Shown here: positions 36,011 through 48,320 of the stretch, piece after piece
How the letters are laid out: each line of letters begins with the position of its first letter
Position numbering within the stretch: position 1 is the stretch's first letter
NCBI GenBank assembly: GCA_905221605.1
Contig: CAJNDS010000746.1
Coordinates: 555,961 to 619,960, forward strand
Reading direction: 5' to 3'
Source of the DNA: Symbiodinium natans
Taxonomy: Eukaryota > Sar > Dinophyceae > Suessiales > Symbiodiniaceae
Length of the DNA: 64,000 nt
Translations under genes and position numbers: made by a program
The notes under the pieces: model-generated
The model's database searches: none
The model's input: only the letters and a program-made list of their open reading frames with translations
What the model was told of the DNA's origin: nothing

Positions 36011-39000
36011 ATCCCCCCTGAACCTTATAAACCCTAACCCCTAAACCCTATTCCCTAAACCCCAAACCCTAACACTCTAAACCCTAAACCCTAAACCCTA
36101 AACCCTAAACCCTAAACCCCAAAACCCTAAACCCTAAACCCACAGTCTTTGCGCTGTGTCCCCCGACGAAACGCGCCGCAGCTTGGGCGCTACCCCGGGG
36201 AGCAAAAGGCGCCACTGCCGCACCCTGCACAGGCCGCCGCTTGAGGGTTTAGTGTTAAGGGTTTAGGGTTCAGGGTTTAGGGTTAGCGTTTAGGGTTAAG
36301 GGCTAGGGTTTAGGGTTTAGGGTTTAGGGTTTAAGGTTTTAGGGTGTAGGGTTTAGGATTTAGGGTTTAGGGTTTAGGGTCTAGGCTTTAGGGTATAGTA
36401 TTTATAGGGTTCAGGGCAAAATTCCTTATTCAGGGGTACAAGGAAGGACCCCTGTACCTTTATACATTGCCCCTCAGGTCCCTTCTAGGGGTTTAGTCCT
36501 TTTGGGTTTAGGGCGCAGCGTTAGGAGCCGAGTTTGGGTTTTGTTTAAGGTTTGTTTTTGGGTGGAGGGGGGAGGAAAGGACCGTACTATGGAGGTGCTT
36601 TGGGATCTTTTGAGCCTAGGGGGTGGGGCTGCGGGCTTTGGGTTTCGGGCTGGGGGTTGAGGGTTTATGGTTTGCAGTTTAGGTTTGGGGAACTTTTTTC
36701 ACCCTAAACCCTAAACCCCAAACCCTAAACCGTTGTGTTTTTTCAGGTCTAGGCCTTGGAAATTTCGGATTAAGTTGGCCCCAAGACTTGGGGCTTAGAG
36801 TGTAGGTTTCTTCATGACGGTTTGGGCTTTTATGAATGTTTGGGGGATACAGGCTTGGCGTTCTAGGGCTTCGTGCTTGGGATTTTTGCCGTAAGGATGT
36901 AGGGTTTAGGGTTTGGGGTGTGGGATGCGGGAAATGGCAGCCCTAAACCCTAAACCCTAAACCCTAAACCCTAAACCCTAAACCCTAAACCCTAAACCCT
37001 AACCCTGAACCCGGGTCTTGCAGAGCTTGCATGGCTCAGAGATCTTTTAGCCAAAAGAGCCCCAAAATCTCGTAGAGGAGGTGCGGTTAGGGTTTAGGGT
37101 TTAGGGTTTAGGGTTTAGTGTTTAGGGTTTAGGGTTTAAGCCCCAAGTATTCCCTATTGAGGTACATGGACCCTTAGGGTAGGAGTTCGCAACAGGCCAA
37201 AATGGAAGTCCGCAGTCAAATGGCCAGGTTAATATGTGAGATTTCTCTAGATAAGGGAAACTTTTAGGGTTAGTATAGTAAGGCCCTAAGAACAGGGACC
37301 CTAATTTGGAGAACCCTCAACCCTAAACCCTAAACCCTGAACCCTGAACCCTGAACCCTAAACCCTAAACCCTAAACCGGGGTTAAGGGCTCTAGGGTTT
37401 GCTAAAGCCAAAGGTAGGGTGTTAAGCACATCCCAACGGGCAGGTCGTCGATGAAGTCAACCCTGCCCATTGCCATGAAGCCACTCTAAACCCTGAACCC
37501 TGAACCCTAAACCCTAAACCCTAAACCCTAAATCCTAAACTAAGCACCCATTCCCCTTTGACTCCCTAAGCTCTTCTAAGCACCGTCATAAAGCCCTCTG
37601 AACGCCGTCCTGAAACCTACAAACCCTGTAAACCCTGCAAACCCTGTAAACCCTGTAAACTCTGTAAACCCTGTAAACCCTGTTCTCAACCCTATAAACC
37701 CTAGAAACCCCTTAAAACAGTATAAACCCTACAAACTGTCGAAACCGTCTACCGTAAACCCTATAAATCCTATAAACCCTATAGACCAAATTCTAAACGC
37801 TGGAAGAGCCCTCAAACGCAGGCCTCTACAAACTTGACTCTCCGACGGGACGCCGCGCCGCCCTGACGTCCGGACAACGGGCAGGAAGCTGAGGACTTGG
37901 GGGCTTTAGGGTTAGGGTTTAGGGTTTGGGCTTTATAGGGTTTAGGGTTTAGGGTTTGGGCTTTATAGGGTGGGGGTTTAGGGTTTTTAGGCTTGGGCTT
38001 TTGGGCTTCTAGGGTGGGCAATGCCCTTTTGGGCTTTTTGCAGCTGTTGGGGCTTTTTAGGGGCTTCATAGCGGGTTGACACCCTAAACCCTAAACCCTA
38101 AACCCTAAACCCTAATGGGGTTTTGAGTCTTCCAGGGTTTGGGAATTTTTGGGGTTTGTAGTTTGCAGGCTTCGCAACTTCGGGAGCCAGACATAGGGCT
38201 TAAAGGCACTTGGCCACCTTGGTCTAAGGCATAGGGGGGTTAGGGTTTAGGGTTTAGGGTTTAGGGTTTAGGGTTTAGGGTTTAGGGTTTAGGGTTTAGG
38301 GTTTAGGGTTTAGGGTTTAGGGTTTAGGCTTTGGGGTTTGGGGTTTGGGGTTTAGGGTTTAGGGTTTAAAGATTTAGGGTTTAGGGCTTACATCCTTGCA
38401 GGAACCGAGTTATGGGGTCCTTAGGGGCTCTGAACCCTACTGGTAATTACTAGGTCCCTGGAAGGATAGGGTTAGGGTTGGAAAGAGGGGCGTAGGATTC
38501 ACCCAGGCTTTTAAGGAATGGGGTTTAGGTCCTTAGGGTCACGGAACGTCCCGAAGACACTTAAACACCCTAAAGCCCTAAACCCGGCAAATTGAAAGAG
38601 TTCCCTTTTGGGCAAGAGAAGGGGGTTGACAAGGGGATTCCGTAGCCTAGTCACTAAACCCTGAACCCGAAATCCTAAACCTTAAACCCCAAACCCGAAC
38701 CCTAAACCTTAAACCCTAAACCCCCTGAACAGAAGGGGACTCATGTCCAAGTCGGGGTCCCTAAGGGCTGGCTTGTGAAGGGGCTTGGCTACCTAAAGGT
38801 TTCGGGTGTTTAGGTTTATAGGGTTTAGGGCTCTTAGGGTTTAGGGTTTGGGGTTTAGGGGTTAGAGTTTAGGGCTTTCAGGGGTTTAGGGTTTTTGGGG
38901 TTCAGAGTTTTTAGGGTGTCTAGGGTTTTTAGCGTTTAGGGCTTTTAGGGTTTCGGGTTTAGGGTACCCTGAACCAGCAGAGCCTTCTCCCACTAGCTTC
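36011..39000. repeat. Telomere-like arrays and unique islands, block G
   Basis: CCCTAAA at about 36020-36143, 36940-37007, 37320-37376, 37497-37535, 38080-38113; TTTAGGG at about 36244-36400, 37088-37137 and 38239-38372. A nonamer variant (TGTAAACCC) runs about 37612-37720. The island 36150-36242 (plus) is open: FALCPPTKRAAAWALPRGAK after an ACAG acceptor and before GGTTTAG, a possible exon. 36410-36930 and 38380-39000 are unique G/T-rich sequence with no gene I can defend. Confidence 0.8.
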
Positions 39001-39009
39001 GGACAGAAC

Positions 39010-39370
39010 TCGCCCGGACAATCAAACAACCGCTATTCCGTCTGGTCCGTTCTCGTCTGCAGGAAAACCTCCAAAGATTCGAGAGACTAGGATATTCCCT
39101 GGCTCATGTCTTGTAGTCCGGGTCTGAACCGGGCGCTGTGCCGGGATTCCTGCAGTTGGCTGACCCTGTTGCTTCCAGGCTGGAAGTTGTCGTAGCAAGC
39201 GCGAGAGGGGGCATCTCACGAGCCTTCTTCTGCTCTCGTGAAATAAAGCATCTCCATGCACTCCACCGCAGACGTCAGCTGGTGAAGTTTCACACATGTG
39301 CAAGTAAGAATTCCAGATGAGATGGAACACTTGCAGTGGCAGTACACGACTTGCGAACAGAACGTTGCTT
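39010..39370. other. GC-balanced island with open frames on both strands
   Basis: About 360 bp without arrays. Minus strand is open (HMCETSPADVCGGVHGDALF onward), and plus strand is open (FLQLADPVASRLEVVVASAR to a stop near 39318). One is probably a real exon but I cannot choose. No domain recognised. Confidence 0.3.
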
Positions 39371-39916
39371 CTTAGGGCCTGGGGCCTAGGGTTTAGGGGG
39401 ACGGGTTGAGGGGTCGAGGGGCTGAAGGAACTTAGGGTCTTGGTGGTTTCTTGGCTTGGGGCTAAAGGGGTTGAGGGCTTGAGGGGCTGAGGGGTTTGGA
39501 ATTGAAGGGTTTGGGATGTAGGGCATAGGGTTTGGGGCTTAGGGTTTGGGGAGGTTAAGGAGTAAGCAAACATACTGCTTTTACCGGTCTAGGGCTTAGG
39601 GTTTAGGGTTTAGGGTTTAGGGTGTAGGGTTTGGTGTTTAGGGTTTAGGGTCCTGCCTGCGGGGTTAGGAGCTCTACATCCTTGTCGCTGCCCTCGTCGT
39701 CCTCGCCCTCAGCTCCACGGCAGTGAAAAAAGTCGGCGATAACTGCGGATTTGTCCGAGCAAACCCAAAACCCTAAACCCTAAACCCTAAAACCTAAACC
39801 CATGTAGAAAGATTGAACTTGAAGAGGCCAACGCCTCCCTTTCGCCTTGAGACCAATCGTACACGACATCCCGGAAGCATAACCTGCTCATTTCTATACT
39901 CCCCTTAGAACCGTCC

Positions 39917-40027
39917 TAGGCTGCCCAGTAACCTAGGCTTAAACAGGGTGCCCTTTTTTGCTTAAAGGGGTTTATAAGGGAATCTAAACCCCCCAAAAAG
40001 GGAACAAGGGTACCACTGGGCATCCTA
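39917..40027. mobile_element. Palindromic MITE, family 2, copy 3
   Basis: TAGGCTGCCCAGTAACCTAGG start and ACTGGGCATCCTA end, 111 bp, very close to 1500-1610, with TA at both edges. Confidence 0.65.
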
Positions 40028-41850
40028 CCTTCATAAAAGTAGTATCTTCCCTTGGGGTTGATATAGAAAAACATAGAATAAATTCTTATGGGGGTATAGA
40101 TTTCTGGGGTATTGGGGATGCAGCTAGTATCCGTAAATCTTCGGCCCTAAGCCTGACCAAAGGAATCCGCTGGAGATCCTCCTCCTCCTCCTCCTCCATT
40201 GAGGAGGGCGGGGCTTTCAGGGTATAGGGTTTAGGGTTTAGGGTTTGGGGTCTTAATGGGGGCTCCATTAAATTCCTGGTTTACACCTCCTTGCACAGTG
40301 GAGGGTTTGAGCACAAACTGGCGACCCTACTTAAAGGCTTAGAGCCTCCCCCACCGCGCCCCTGCAATAGCCAAAATCAAGGCCCCAAGACCCTAAACCC
40401 TAAACCCTAAACCCTAAACACTAACTATGCCCAAAAAACACTTCGACCGAAGCCCTACATGCTGAGACCTCAAAGCCTGGACTCTAAACCCGACCTAGAA
40501 CTAACCATCGAACCCTCGGGGTGCGCTACAAAAGGAACTCCAATCACGATTGGAGCCCTAAACCCTAAACCCTAAACCCTAAACCCTAAACGCTCAACCT
40601 TAGAAGCCCTAAGCCCCCTCCCCATCACGCCAAGTTCGCGGCTGTGGCGTCGATGGTGGCGAAGGTGCGCCCTCCGGACGATGGGTCGGGTAGAGGTGTA
40701 TACTTGGAGGTTCATGGGTGGTGGAAAGTAGGGTTTCGATTTAGGGGTTGCAACCCCTAAACCCTAAACCCTAAACCCTAAACCCTAAACCCTAAACCCT
40801 AAACCCTAAACCCTAAACCCTAAACCCTAAACCCTAAACCCTAAACCCTAAACCCTAATGCCATGCTTAGAGGGCGGTTCAAGGCTCAGAAGTTCGAGAT
40901 AGGCCGTCCCAACAGGATAGTATTAACCCCACACCCTAAACCTAAACCCTAAACCCTAAACCCTAAACCCTAAACCTCGAACTCTGCCTGGCCTAAAACC
41001 TGGACCCTCAACCCTCAACCCCAACTCTCAAACAGTCCTAGCACTGGGCTGAGTGTCGAAGCTTGATCTCTAAGCACCTAAACCCTAAACCCTAAACCCT
41101 AAACCCTAAACCCGAAACCCTAAACCCTAAACCCTAAACGTTTCGGGCTTAGGGTTTAGGGTGGCCCGAAATCTTTAAAATCCGGAGGGCGTCGCATGAA
41201 GGGAAACGGACTTCAGGGGCAACCTTTTGGGTGCTGGCTGGTCTCAGGAAGGAACCCAGAAGCCCGATTAAGGCCTATCAGCCCTACAAGCCCGATAAGC
41301 CCTATAAGCCCGATAAGCCCTGAACCCTGAACCAGAACCATCGGACTTCCTATGAGCCCTAGAGCTTAGGGCTTACAAAGTGTCCTATAAACCTGAAAAG
41401 TTTAGGGTTTCTAGTTTATAGAGTCACTTTGGGTTCTAAATTCCGGGGGGCCCAACGCAGCCTCAAGCCTAAACCCTAGCCCTAAACCCTAAACCCTAAA
41501 CCCTACCTTAAACCCTAAACCCTAAACCCTCCCTTAAGAATCCCACAAGCAAAGGAGCGAGAGAGGGCCGCGCCTTCCAGCACTCGACGCCCCTTCCTCC
41601 GAGGCCTCGGCAGCAAAGTCCGCGGCAAGGACAAGTTTAGGGTTTAGGGTTTAGGGTTTAGGGTTTAGGGTTTAGGGTTTAGGGTTTAGGGTTTGGGGTT
41701 TGGGGTTTAGGGTTTAGGGTTTAGGTTTAGGGTTGCCCTAAACCCTAAACCCTGAAATCCTGAAGTCCTGACACCCTAAGATCCAAGATTCCCCAAAGCC
41801 CAAAAACCCTAAAACCCTAAAACCCCCAAAACCCCGAAAGGCCCTGCAAC

Positions 41851-41993
41851 TTGGGACGTTCGCCATTATACTAACAGCCCTTAACAGGGATTATAGTACC
41901 CCCTACGATAATCCCTACTGAGACCCTAAACCCTAAACCCTAAACCCTAAACCCTAAACCCTAAACCCTGAACCTATAAGGGAGAACATCCCA
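41851..41993. mobile_element. Family 4 MITE interrupted by a CCCTAAA array
   Basis: Left part TTGGGACGTTCGCCATTATA CTAACAGCCC and the GGGATTATAGTACCCCC centre match 25588-25677 and 48128-48231. The right arm is broken after CCCTACTGAG by about seven CCCTAAA units (41926-41972) and resumes as TATAAGGGAGAACATCCCAA. Confidence 0.55.
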
Positions 41994-42670
41994 ACCTGAG
42001 ACCCTCAGACCCTAGAACCCCCAAAAAACCCTAAACACCGAAGCCCCAAACTCTGACACCCTCACCCTAAACCCCAAGCCCTAAACCCCAAACTACAAAC
42101 CCCAAGCCTTAAGCATTAAACCCATAGCAGGTGAAGGAAGCGGTGGTGGGCAACCCTAAACCCTAAACCCTAAACCCCTAAACCCCTAAACCCCTACACC
42201 CCTAAACCCCGAAACCCCTAAACCCCGAAACCCCTAAACCCCTAAACCCCTAAACCCTTAAACCCCTAAACCCCTAAACCCCTAAACCCTTAAACCCCTA
42301 AACCCCTAAACCCCTAAACCCCTAAACCCCTAACCCCTAAACCCTAAACCCTAACCCTAAACCCGGTCTACAGGTCAGAGTCTGAGCAGCCTCTGCCCCC
42401 CACCCCCCCAAACAAGACCCCAGACCCCAACAAGCACCCGCACGAAACCCTGAACCTCGAAAATAGGTTAGGGTTTAGGGTTTAGGGTGTAGGGTGTAGG
42501 GTTTAGGGTTTAGGGTTTAGGGTTTAGGGTTTAAGGTTTAGGGTTTAGGGTTTGGGGTTTGGGGTTTAGGGTTTGCGGGCCTAGGGGCCCTAACCCCTAA
42601 ACCCTATAAGCCCTGTAAGCCCTAAACGCCAGCCACCGAGTTCCCAGCTGCTGCGGCGCCGAAAGCGGCC

Positions 42671-42864
42671 TACTTGGAGGTTCATGGGTACGGCCTAGGG
42701 TTTAGGGTTTAGGGTCTAGGGTCTAGGGTTTAGGGTTTAGGGTCTAGGGTCTAGGAGGGTTTAGGGTTTAGGGTTTAGGGTTTAGGGTTTGGGGTTCGAA
42801 AAATGGCAACTATAATACTTGTAGCCCGACTCAAGGGTACTTGTAACCCATGAACCTCCAAGTA
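42671..42864. mobile_element. Family 5 element carrying a TTTAGGG array
   Basis: Ends TACTTGGAGGTTCATGGGTA and TACTTGTAACCCATGAACC TCCAAGTA form an inverted repeat. Between them is a TTTAGGG array with variants (42690-42798). The same layout occurs at 46728-46830. Confidence 0.6.
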
Positions 42865-44899
42865 TGGGAAGCCACAGCCGAATAGCACTGAGTTTGCGGT
42901 GTCGGGCTTAGGGTCAGGGTTTAGGGCTAAGGGGGTGTTGGGATGTACGTAGGGTTTTGACCGCAATCCCCTGACCCAAAACCCCAAAACCCTAAACCCT
43001 TTAAGCCCTAAGCCCCAAGCCCTAAACCCTAAACCCTAAACCCTAAACCCTAAGCCCTAAACCCTAAACCCTAAACCCCGAAAGCTTTTCGGCGTCAACT
43101 GTCTCATAGGGCTTATACCACTTCGGAGCTTGGCCCTAGAGGAGATTTTGAAAGCGCAGCCTGCGCGAAGGCAAGCTGTTCTCGGTGCCCGGCTGCCGTA
43201 CAGGGCTTAGGGTTTAGGGTTTAGGGTTTAGGGTTTAGGGTTTAGGGTTTAGGGTTTAGGGTTTAGGGTTTAGGGTTTAGGGTTTAGGGTTTAGGGTTTA
43301 GGGTTGAGTGTTTAGGGTTTGGGGCTAGGGTTTAGGGCTAGGGTTTAGGGTGTGGGGTTTAGGGTCTAGGGCTTAAAGTCTAGACTTAATCGGACAGCTG
43401 CGCGCTTCCTCATGAGTCAAGCCTGACATGCTACTTAAACTTTAACTGAAAGCCCTGAACCGTAGACCAAGGGTTTCGGGGTTTAGGGTTTAGGGTTGAC
43501 AGGTTTTTCCAGTACCGAGGGCTTCAGTTCTGCTACCCGAACCGAAAACAAAAAGAACTAAACTCCAAACCCTGAACCCTAAAACCACCCTCTCCCGCTC
43601 CAAAAAAAGAAATGCATAAACTACACACCAAACCCGAAGGCCCACAGAGCCTTAAAAAAGCCTATCCACCCTAAAAGTCTTAAACCCGAAAGCCGCAATG
43701 CCCTAACAATCTCACAAAAAAACTGAAAACCCTAATTGCCTAAAACCCTAAAATGTCCGAAGGTCCCAAAACCCTCTAAAGCCCCCAAAACCCTGAACCC
43801 TAAACCCTAAACCCTAGCCCTAAACCCTAAACCCTAAACCCTAAACCCTCTACATAAAGCCCCCAACCCTGGAGACCCCCCTCGCCTGCGCCGCGTGCGC
43901 GCGGACTGAGGCGAGGCGTGCATGGCGTGCTACCGGTCGGGGCCATTCTTGGCTCCAGGTGAATTCTGCATAGGCTTAGGGTTTAGGGTTTAGGGTTTAG
44001 GGTTTAGGGTTTAGGGTTTAGGGTTTAGGGGTTTAGGGGTTTAGGGTGCAAAGTTGAGTATACCCCTACCCCTTCGGTGGGGTAACTACAGTAGGAGGCC
44101 TTAAGCTTAAAAAAGGGTCAGGGGCTTGGGAAGCTTTGGTAAACCGGAGACTTGGGCATATGTAGCAATACATGGTTTCGTCTCCCTAGAGCCGAAATTT
44201 ACATTGCAGCGCAACCCAAGCTCGATATCACTCTCTCCGCCCGAGACCCCGGAAGGATCTAGAAGGTCGATCCCCCTCATATAGGGTCCCAAGTATGGAT
44301 CCCTTGTTATATAACCCTTCTATACACCATACAGAATAAGGGCTCACACTTCGGATGCATAGAAACAAGTTAGACCTTAAGGGTCTTTGAACGATTGAAC
44401 AACTGCGGCAGAGGGAGCTATTCCCACAAAATCTACTGCCACCCTTGGAACCGCCAACCTCCAGCTGAGCTCGGGTGTAAGGCTTGGCGTTTAGGGTCTA
44501 GGGTGTTATGTAAACAAAATCCAATCAAAAACTTTTGAGGAGACAATAGAAACCCAAAGCTCCTCATAGCGGCAGCCTCCCCCCCCCCCCCCCCTACCCA
44601 GCCCCATCTCCAGCGCCTGTGCCTTAGGATCTTAGCTTCAGGGGGTCTTTTGGTACCCAGCTCTTGTGGTCCAGGAATCGGAAGCCAGTGGAAACTGATC
44701 GCCACCAGTGTTGCGGCACTTTCCGGCTGGTTCTTAGTAGGGCATGAGGGAATTCGGTACCTTTCATGTTCCTGTCTGATCCCTCTATGGGATTCAGGTA
44801 CCACCCTAAACCCTAAACCCTAAACCCTCATTCCCGACTAAGAAGCAGTAAGCTTCGTGTAAATGGCGGGTCGCGTTGTACACCGCCCCCCAGGGTGAC

Positions 44900-45240
44900 A
44901 CCCTGGCCGCTACTTGAAGAACCTCAAGCCCCTGAATATCCGTGGGAAACCTACCCATGTGTTTTTATCTGCATACATATATATATATATATGTATGTAT
45001 GTTATTGATATGACTGCTATTATTGTTATTATTGCTATTATTGTTATTATTGTTATTATTGGTATTATTGTTATTGTTATTATTGTTGTTATTGTTACTC
45101 TTGTCATTATTGTTCTTATTGTTATTATTCTTAGTATTGTGTTTCTTACAATGAATATTCTTATTTATATTTTTTGTTTTGTGGGAAGGGAGGGTGGGCC
45201 CTGGTAAACCCGAAACCCTCAACCCTAAACCTTCCACCAC
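44900..45240. repeat. (TTATTG)n-type microsatellite with AT-rich flank
   Basis: About 44976-45000 is (TA)n/(TATG)n, and 45005-45140 is an imperfect TTATTG/TTATTA run. Ile/Val-rich forward and Asn-rich reverse frames across it are artefacts. Confidence 0.85.
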
Positions 45241-45990
45241 ATCCTCTAGATCTATCTTGCACCTGACAGCCCTGCAGTTGAAAGTTTCTAAAGTATGTGG
45301 GTTCTGGTCTAGGGTTGAATTTAGGGTTTCGGGTCTATGCGTCTAGGGTTTCACCTGCTATGTTCAGAAGTCGTCGGACGAAGAGCTCGCGAAGCTTCCA
45401 GGGGATCAGCTCACAAGACCCACTTTTCCTTCAGCGTCGCGCACCTCATGAGGGTTTAGGGTGTAGGGTTACGGTTTCGGGCTTCTTCAGGCCTTGCTTC
45501 TAGTTCCCTTCATGTTGTTAGCCAGAAACACAACATCATGGAGTTGCAGTCCGAAACAGTAAGTATAGTAAGGGGGTCTCTGTAAACCCTAAAAGTCTTA
45601 AAGTCTTAAAACCCCAAAATCCTCCATCGCACTCCCAAACCCTAAACAAAACCCCTACACAGGAACCCCCAGACCTCCAAACTCTGAACCCTTCAGACTG
45701 ATTTTTTATTCTTAGTTTTTCAGGGTTCAGGTTCAGGGTTTAGGGTTTAGGGTTTAGGGTTGTTTTCTTTTGGGGGGGGGGGGGGGGGGGGCTAGGGCCA
45801 GGGTTTATTGGGGGGGGGGGGGGGGGGGGGGTGTGAGGGGCTTAGTGGGCTTCGGGCGTGCTATTCAACAGCCAACAGAAGGGTTTGGTGTAGGGCTTGT
45901 GCCTTGGACCCTTGAGGTTGTCTCCTTGAATTTCGGGGAACATTCCTAAGCTAGTATAAGGGCCATATTAGGAGTACATTAAGGGAAATC
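45241..45990. other. Unique sequence with two long G-runs
   Basis: A degenerate array lies at 45733-45760. Two G-runs, about 45773-45791 and 45810-45831, flank a short AG/TTA spacer. No gene seen; a plus frame at 45297-45503 is not convincing. Confidence 0.5.
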
Positions 45991-46059
45991 TTTAGGAGTA
46001 CAACCTTCGGGGTACGAGTCGTATTCCCTTGACAACGAAAGGTTTACCCTGCATCGCCG

Positions 46060-46596
46060 GTTTGGGGTTTAGGTCTCCTAGATACAAATGCGGCCCACTA
46101 TGTTGAAAAGATGGGAGAGTTGCCCGATTTTCTTGATGCACCATTGACTTGCTTGCAGGAACTTTTTGGGCGCCAGGTCTGATAGGCCAGGTCTGTGGGA
46201 TCCACAAGCGACGAAAGCGCACCACTAATGCTGTGAAAAAGTCCAAGAACAAAGCTTCTTCTGCAGATCCATTGCAGTTTGGGGCTTGACGTCGGCAAGA
46301 GCTGGTGCTTGGAGCTGGTAAGCCATGAGCTTCACAGAAGCTCTCCACCATTGCCTTGTACTCCTGCACATTTGGTGATCTGGATCGCACGTGCTCGTAC
46401 TGTTCATCTTCCCACTTGCGAAGCTCGCAGCAAACATGCTGCAGGTCGACAAACCCAAAGATGGCACTCCAACCCACCAGATGATGCTCAATTATCTGCT
46501 TGCACGGACCAAGCAATTGCAAGAGAGCGCGCTGGGCTGCTTCGTCTGAAAAAACCTTCTCAGGCAACCCCGCCAACCTGTCAGAGAGCCGGGGCA
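46060..46596 (-). CDS. Long exon of an unknown intracellular protein
   Basis: The longest protein-like frame outside the retrotransposon (about 180 codons), open from a TTG at 46597 with no ATG, so it is an internal or 3' exon. It reads RLAGLPEKVFSDEAAQRALL, then CKQIIEHHLVGWSAIFGFVD and LQHVCCELRKWEDEQYEHV, helical with regular hydrophobic spacing. Later NCNGSAEEALFLDFFTALVV follows. The composition weakens after about 46150, where the true exon may end. I see no catalytic motif. No array interrupts it, unlike the smaller islands. Family unknown. Confidence 0.5.
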
Positions 46597-46727
46597 ATTA
46601 CATGGTCCGCTAGTATGGGTCCTTAAAAGGGTACCCCTTGTATACCCCTTAGATACCCTGAAGGGCCCTTACATCAGAACCCTCTAACGGAGGTTAGGGA
46701 CCAGATCAAGGGCCCTAAAAAGGGACG

Positions 46728-46830
46728 ACTTGGAGGTTTTATTGTACTGATTAGTTTCATGGGCCCTTAGGGTTTCAGGGGTTAGGGTTTAGGGTTTAGG
46801 GTTTAGGGCTTCAGGGGAACCTCCAAGTAT
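46728..46830. mobile_element. Family 5 element carrying a short TTTAGGG array
   Basis: ACTTGGAGGTTTTATTGTACT on the left and GGGGAACCTCCAAGTAT on the right form an inverted repeat around a TTTAGGG array (about 46762-46810). Confidence 0.5.
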
Positions 46831-46899
46831 GATTTCTGGAGGACCACGTAAGCCAATCGGGGCACGAGCTCGAAGCCTTCGTCATCACTGGTGGGGCTG

Positions 46900-47060
46900 C
46901 TGTCCTTGCGGTTTAGGGTTCAGGGTTCAGGGTTCAGGGTTCAGGGTTCAGGGTTCAGGGTACAGGGTACAGGGTACAGGGTACAGGGTTCAGGGTTCAG
47001 GGTTCAGGGTTCAGGGTTTAGGGTTTAGGGTTTAGGGTTAAGGGTTTAGGGTTTCGGGTT
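46900..47060 (+). repeat. Array homogenised for variants GGGTTCA and GGGTACA
   Basis: Six GGGTTCA units, then four GGGTACA, then about five GGGTTCA, then TTTAGGG units. Blocks of identical variants next to each other point to local slippage or unequal exchange after the array was founded. Confidence 0.85.
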
Positions 47061-47753
47061 TAGGGCTAGGGTTTAGGGTTCAGGTCTTAGGGTTGTTGGG
47101 CTTCAGCTTTCAGATGCGAATTTTAGGGCTTTAGGAGCCCCCCCAAACCCCTCGCTAGGATTACAGTTCCCTTCCAAGGGCTCCCAATGTCCCTTCAGCA
47201 AATGAGAGACACGGTTTAGGGGTTATTTTTTAGGGTTTAGGGTTTAGGGTTTAGGGTCAAAAAACCGAGCAGCCTGCCTGTCCAAACACCAACTAGTCTG
47301 TAGGTTTCCCCTAAACCGTAAACCGGGGCGGGGTGAGGGCGGATGGGGGCGGGTGCCGCCATCTATTTGTTGTTGCGGGGCCTGGGGGTACGGGTAGGGT
47401 TTAGGTTTAGGGTTTCGGGTTTAGGGCTACCTGTGGACTTGGGGAAGCTTCAACGAGCAGGGCGAACAGGGTGTTTCGTCTACAGAAAAAACGGTTCAGG
47501 CACTTCCGGCCAGAGATATCCCGAACGCATCACCCAACTTTTTAGCCCCTGGGATTCTATTACCTACAAGGACGGGCAGCTCCCTGTCAAGGCTTACGAT
47601 TCAGGGCTTTACAGGGTTTAGGATTATGGAACTCTAAACCTGAAACCCTAAACCCACGAACGTCGAAGAATCTCTGGACAGCGACCGACAGGCTTGGAGA
47701 TTGGGCGTACTAAGTGGTTCCGATTGGTTTAGGATTAGGACAAGAGTTTAGGG

Positions 47754-47862
47754 CCCTACGGGTCCATGTACCTACATAGTATATGCTTGGGCCCTCTAGC
47801 TACTATATAGGCACCCCTTTCGGGCCCAAGTATCTACTGTATAGGTACATGGACCCATTAGG
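47754..47862. mobile_element. Palindromic MITE, family 3, copy 1
   Basis: CCCTACGGGTCCATGTACC on the left pairs with GGTACATGGACCCATTAGG on the right, and inner arms contain CTTGGGCCC/GGGCCCAAG. Relatives at 48321, 49096 and 49641; a partial at about 37147-37180. Confidence 0.65.
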
Positions 47863-48127
47863 TGGTTCAAGGGTTCCCATAATCCCCAAACCTGGCCTCA
47901 CGGACGTTAAAGTCATTCCACGTACGATATGACCGACAAACCCACCACTATGTAAATGTAAACTGTACGGCCCATGAGCCATCAAGTACTGATGTAACCC
48001 AAGAACACAAAGTCTGGGTCATGACAGATTCTCAAAGGAACCTTTTCAATACTTTGGCATTCAAGGCTTGCGCAATTCTCCCCATTTTGGGTACTCTCAA
48101 TATCAAGCTCCGTGTTGGCATGGGAAC

Positions 48128-48231
48128 TTGGGATGTTCCCCCTTCTACGAACAGTCCTTAATTGGGAATATAGTACCCCCGAATATAATCCCTATTAAGG
48201 ACTGTTAGTATAAGGGGGAACAAAATCGGAA
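48128..48231. mobile_element. Palindromic MITE, family 4, copy 2
   Basis: TTGGGATGTTCCCCCTTCTA on the left, ATTAAGGACTGTTAGTATAA then GGGGGAAC on the right, and a centre of GGGAATATAGTACCCCC. Confidence 0.6.
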
Positions 48232-48320
48232 TCATAACTTAGAGAACCCCCCCCCCCCATGCAAGTGGAGTTCAAGTTCTCAAACCGACGGAGAGTTTGT
48301 CTTCCACCCCCGAAGCCTAA

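Larger units (their letters stand above)
39371..44900. repeat. Telomere-like arrays and unique islands, block H
   Basis: CCCTAAA at about 40388-40425, 40557-40592, 40754-40857 (15 units), 40943-40976, 41081-41139, 41480-41530, 41926-41972, 42153-42362, 43018-43078, 43797-43850; TTTAGGG at about 39600-39650, 41636-41735, 42475-42570, 42690-42798, 43205-43370 and 43977-44045. 42170-42340 is an octamer variant, CCCCTAAA. Open, protein-like islands include 40610-40690 (+, HAKFAAVASMVAKVRPPDD), 41531-41635 (+), 43130-43200 (+, LEEILKAQPARRQAVLGARL) and 43855-43975 (-). 44050-44800 is unique with a C-run at 44579-44595 and no confident gene. Confidence 0.85.

Noticed and set aside
44910-45240. Ile/Val-rich and Asn-rich frames
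   Set aside because: Derived from the TTATTG microsatellite.
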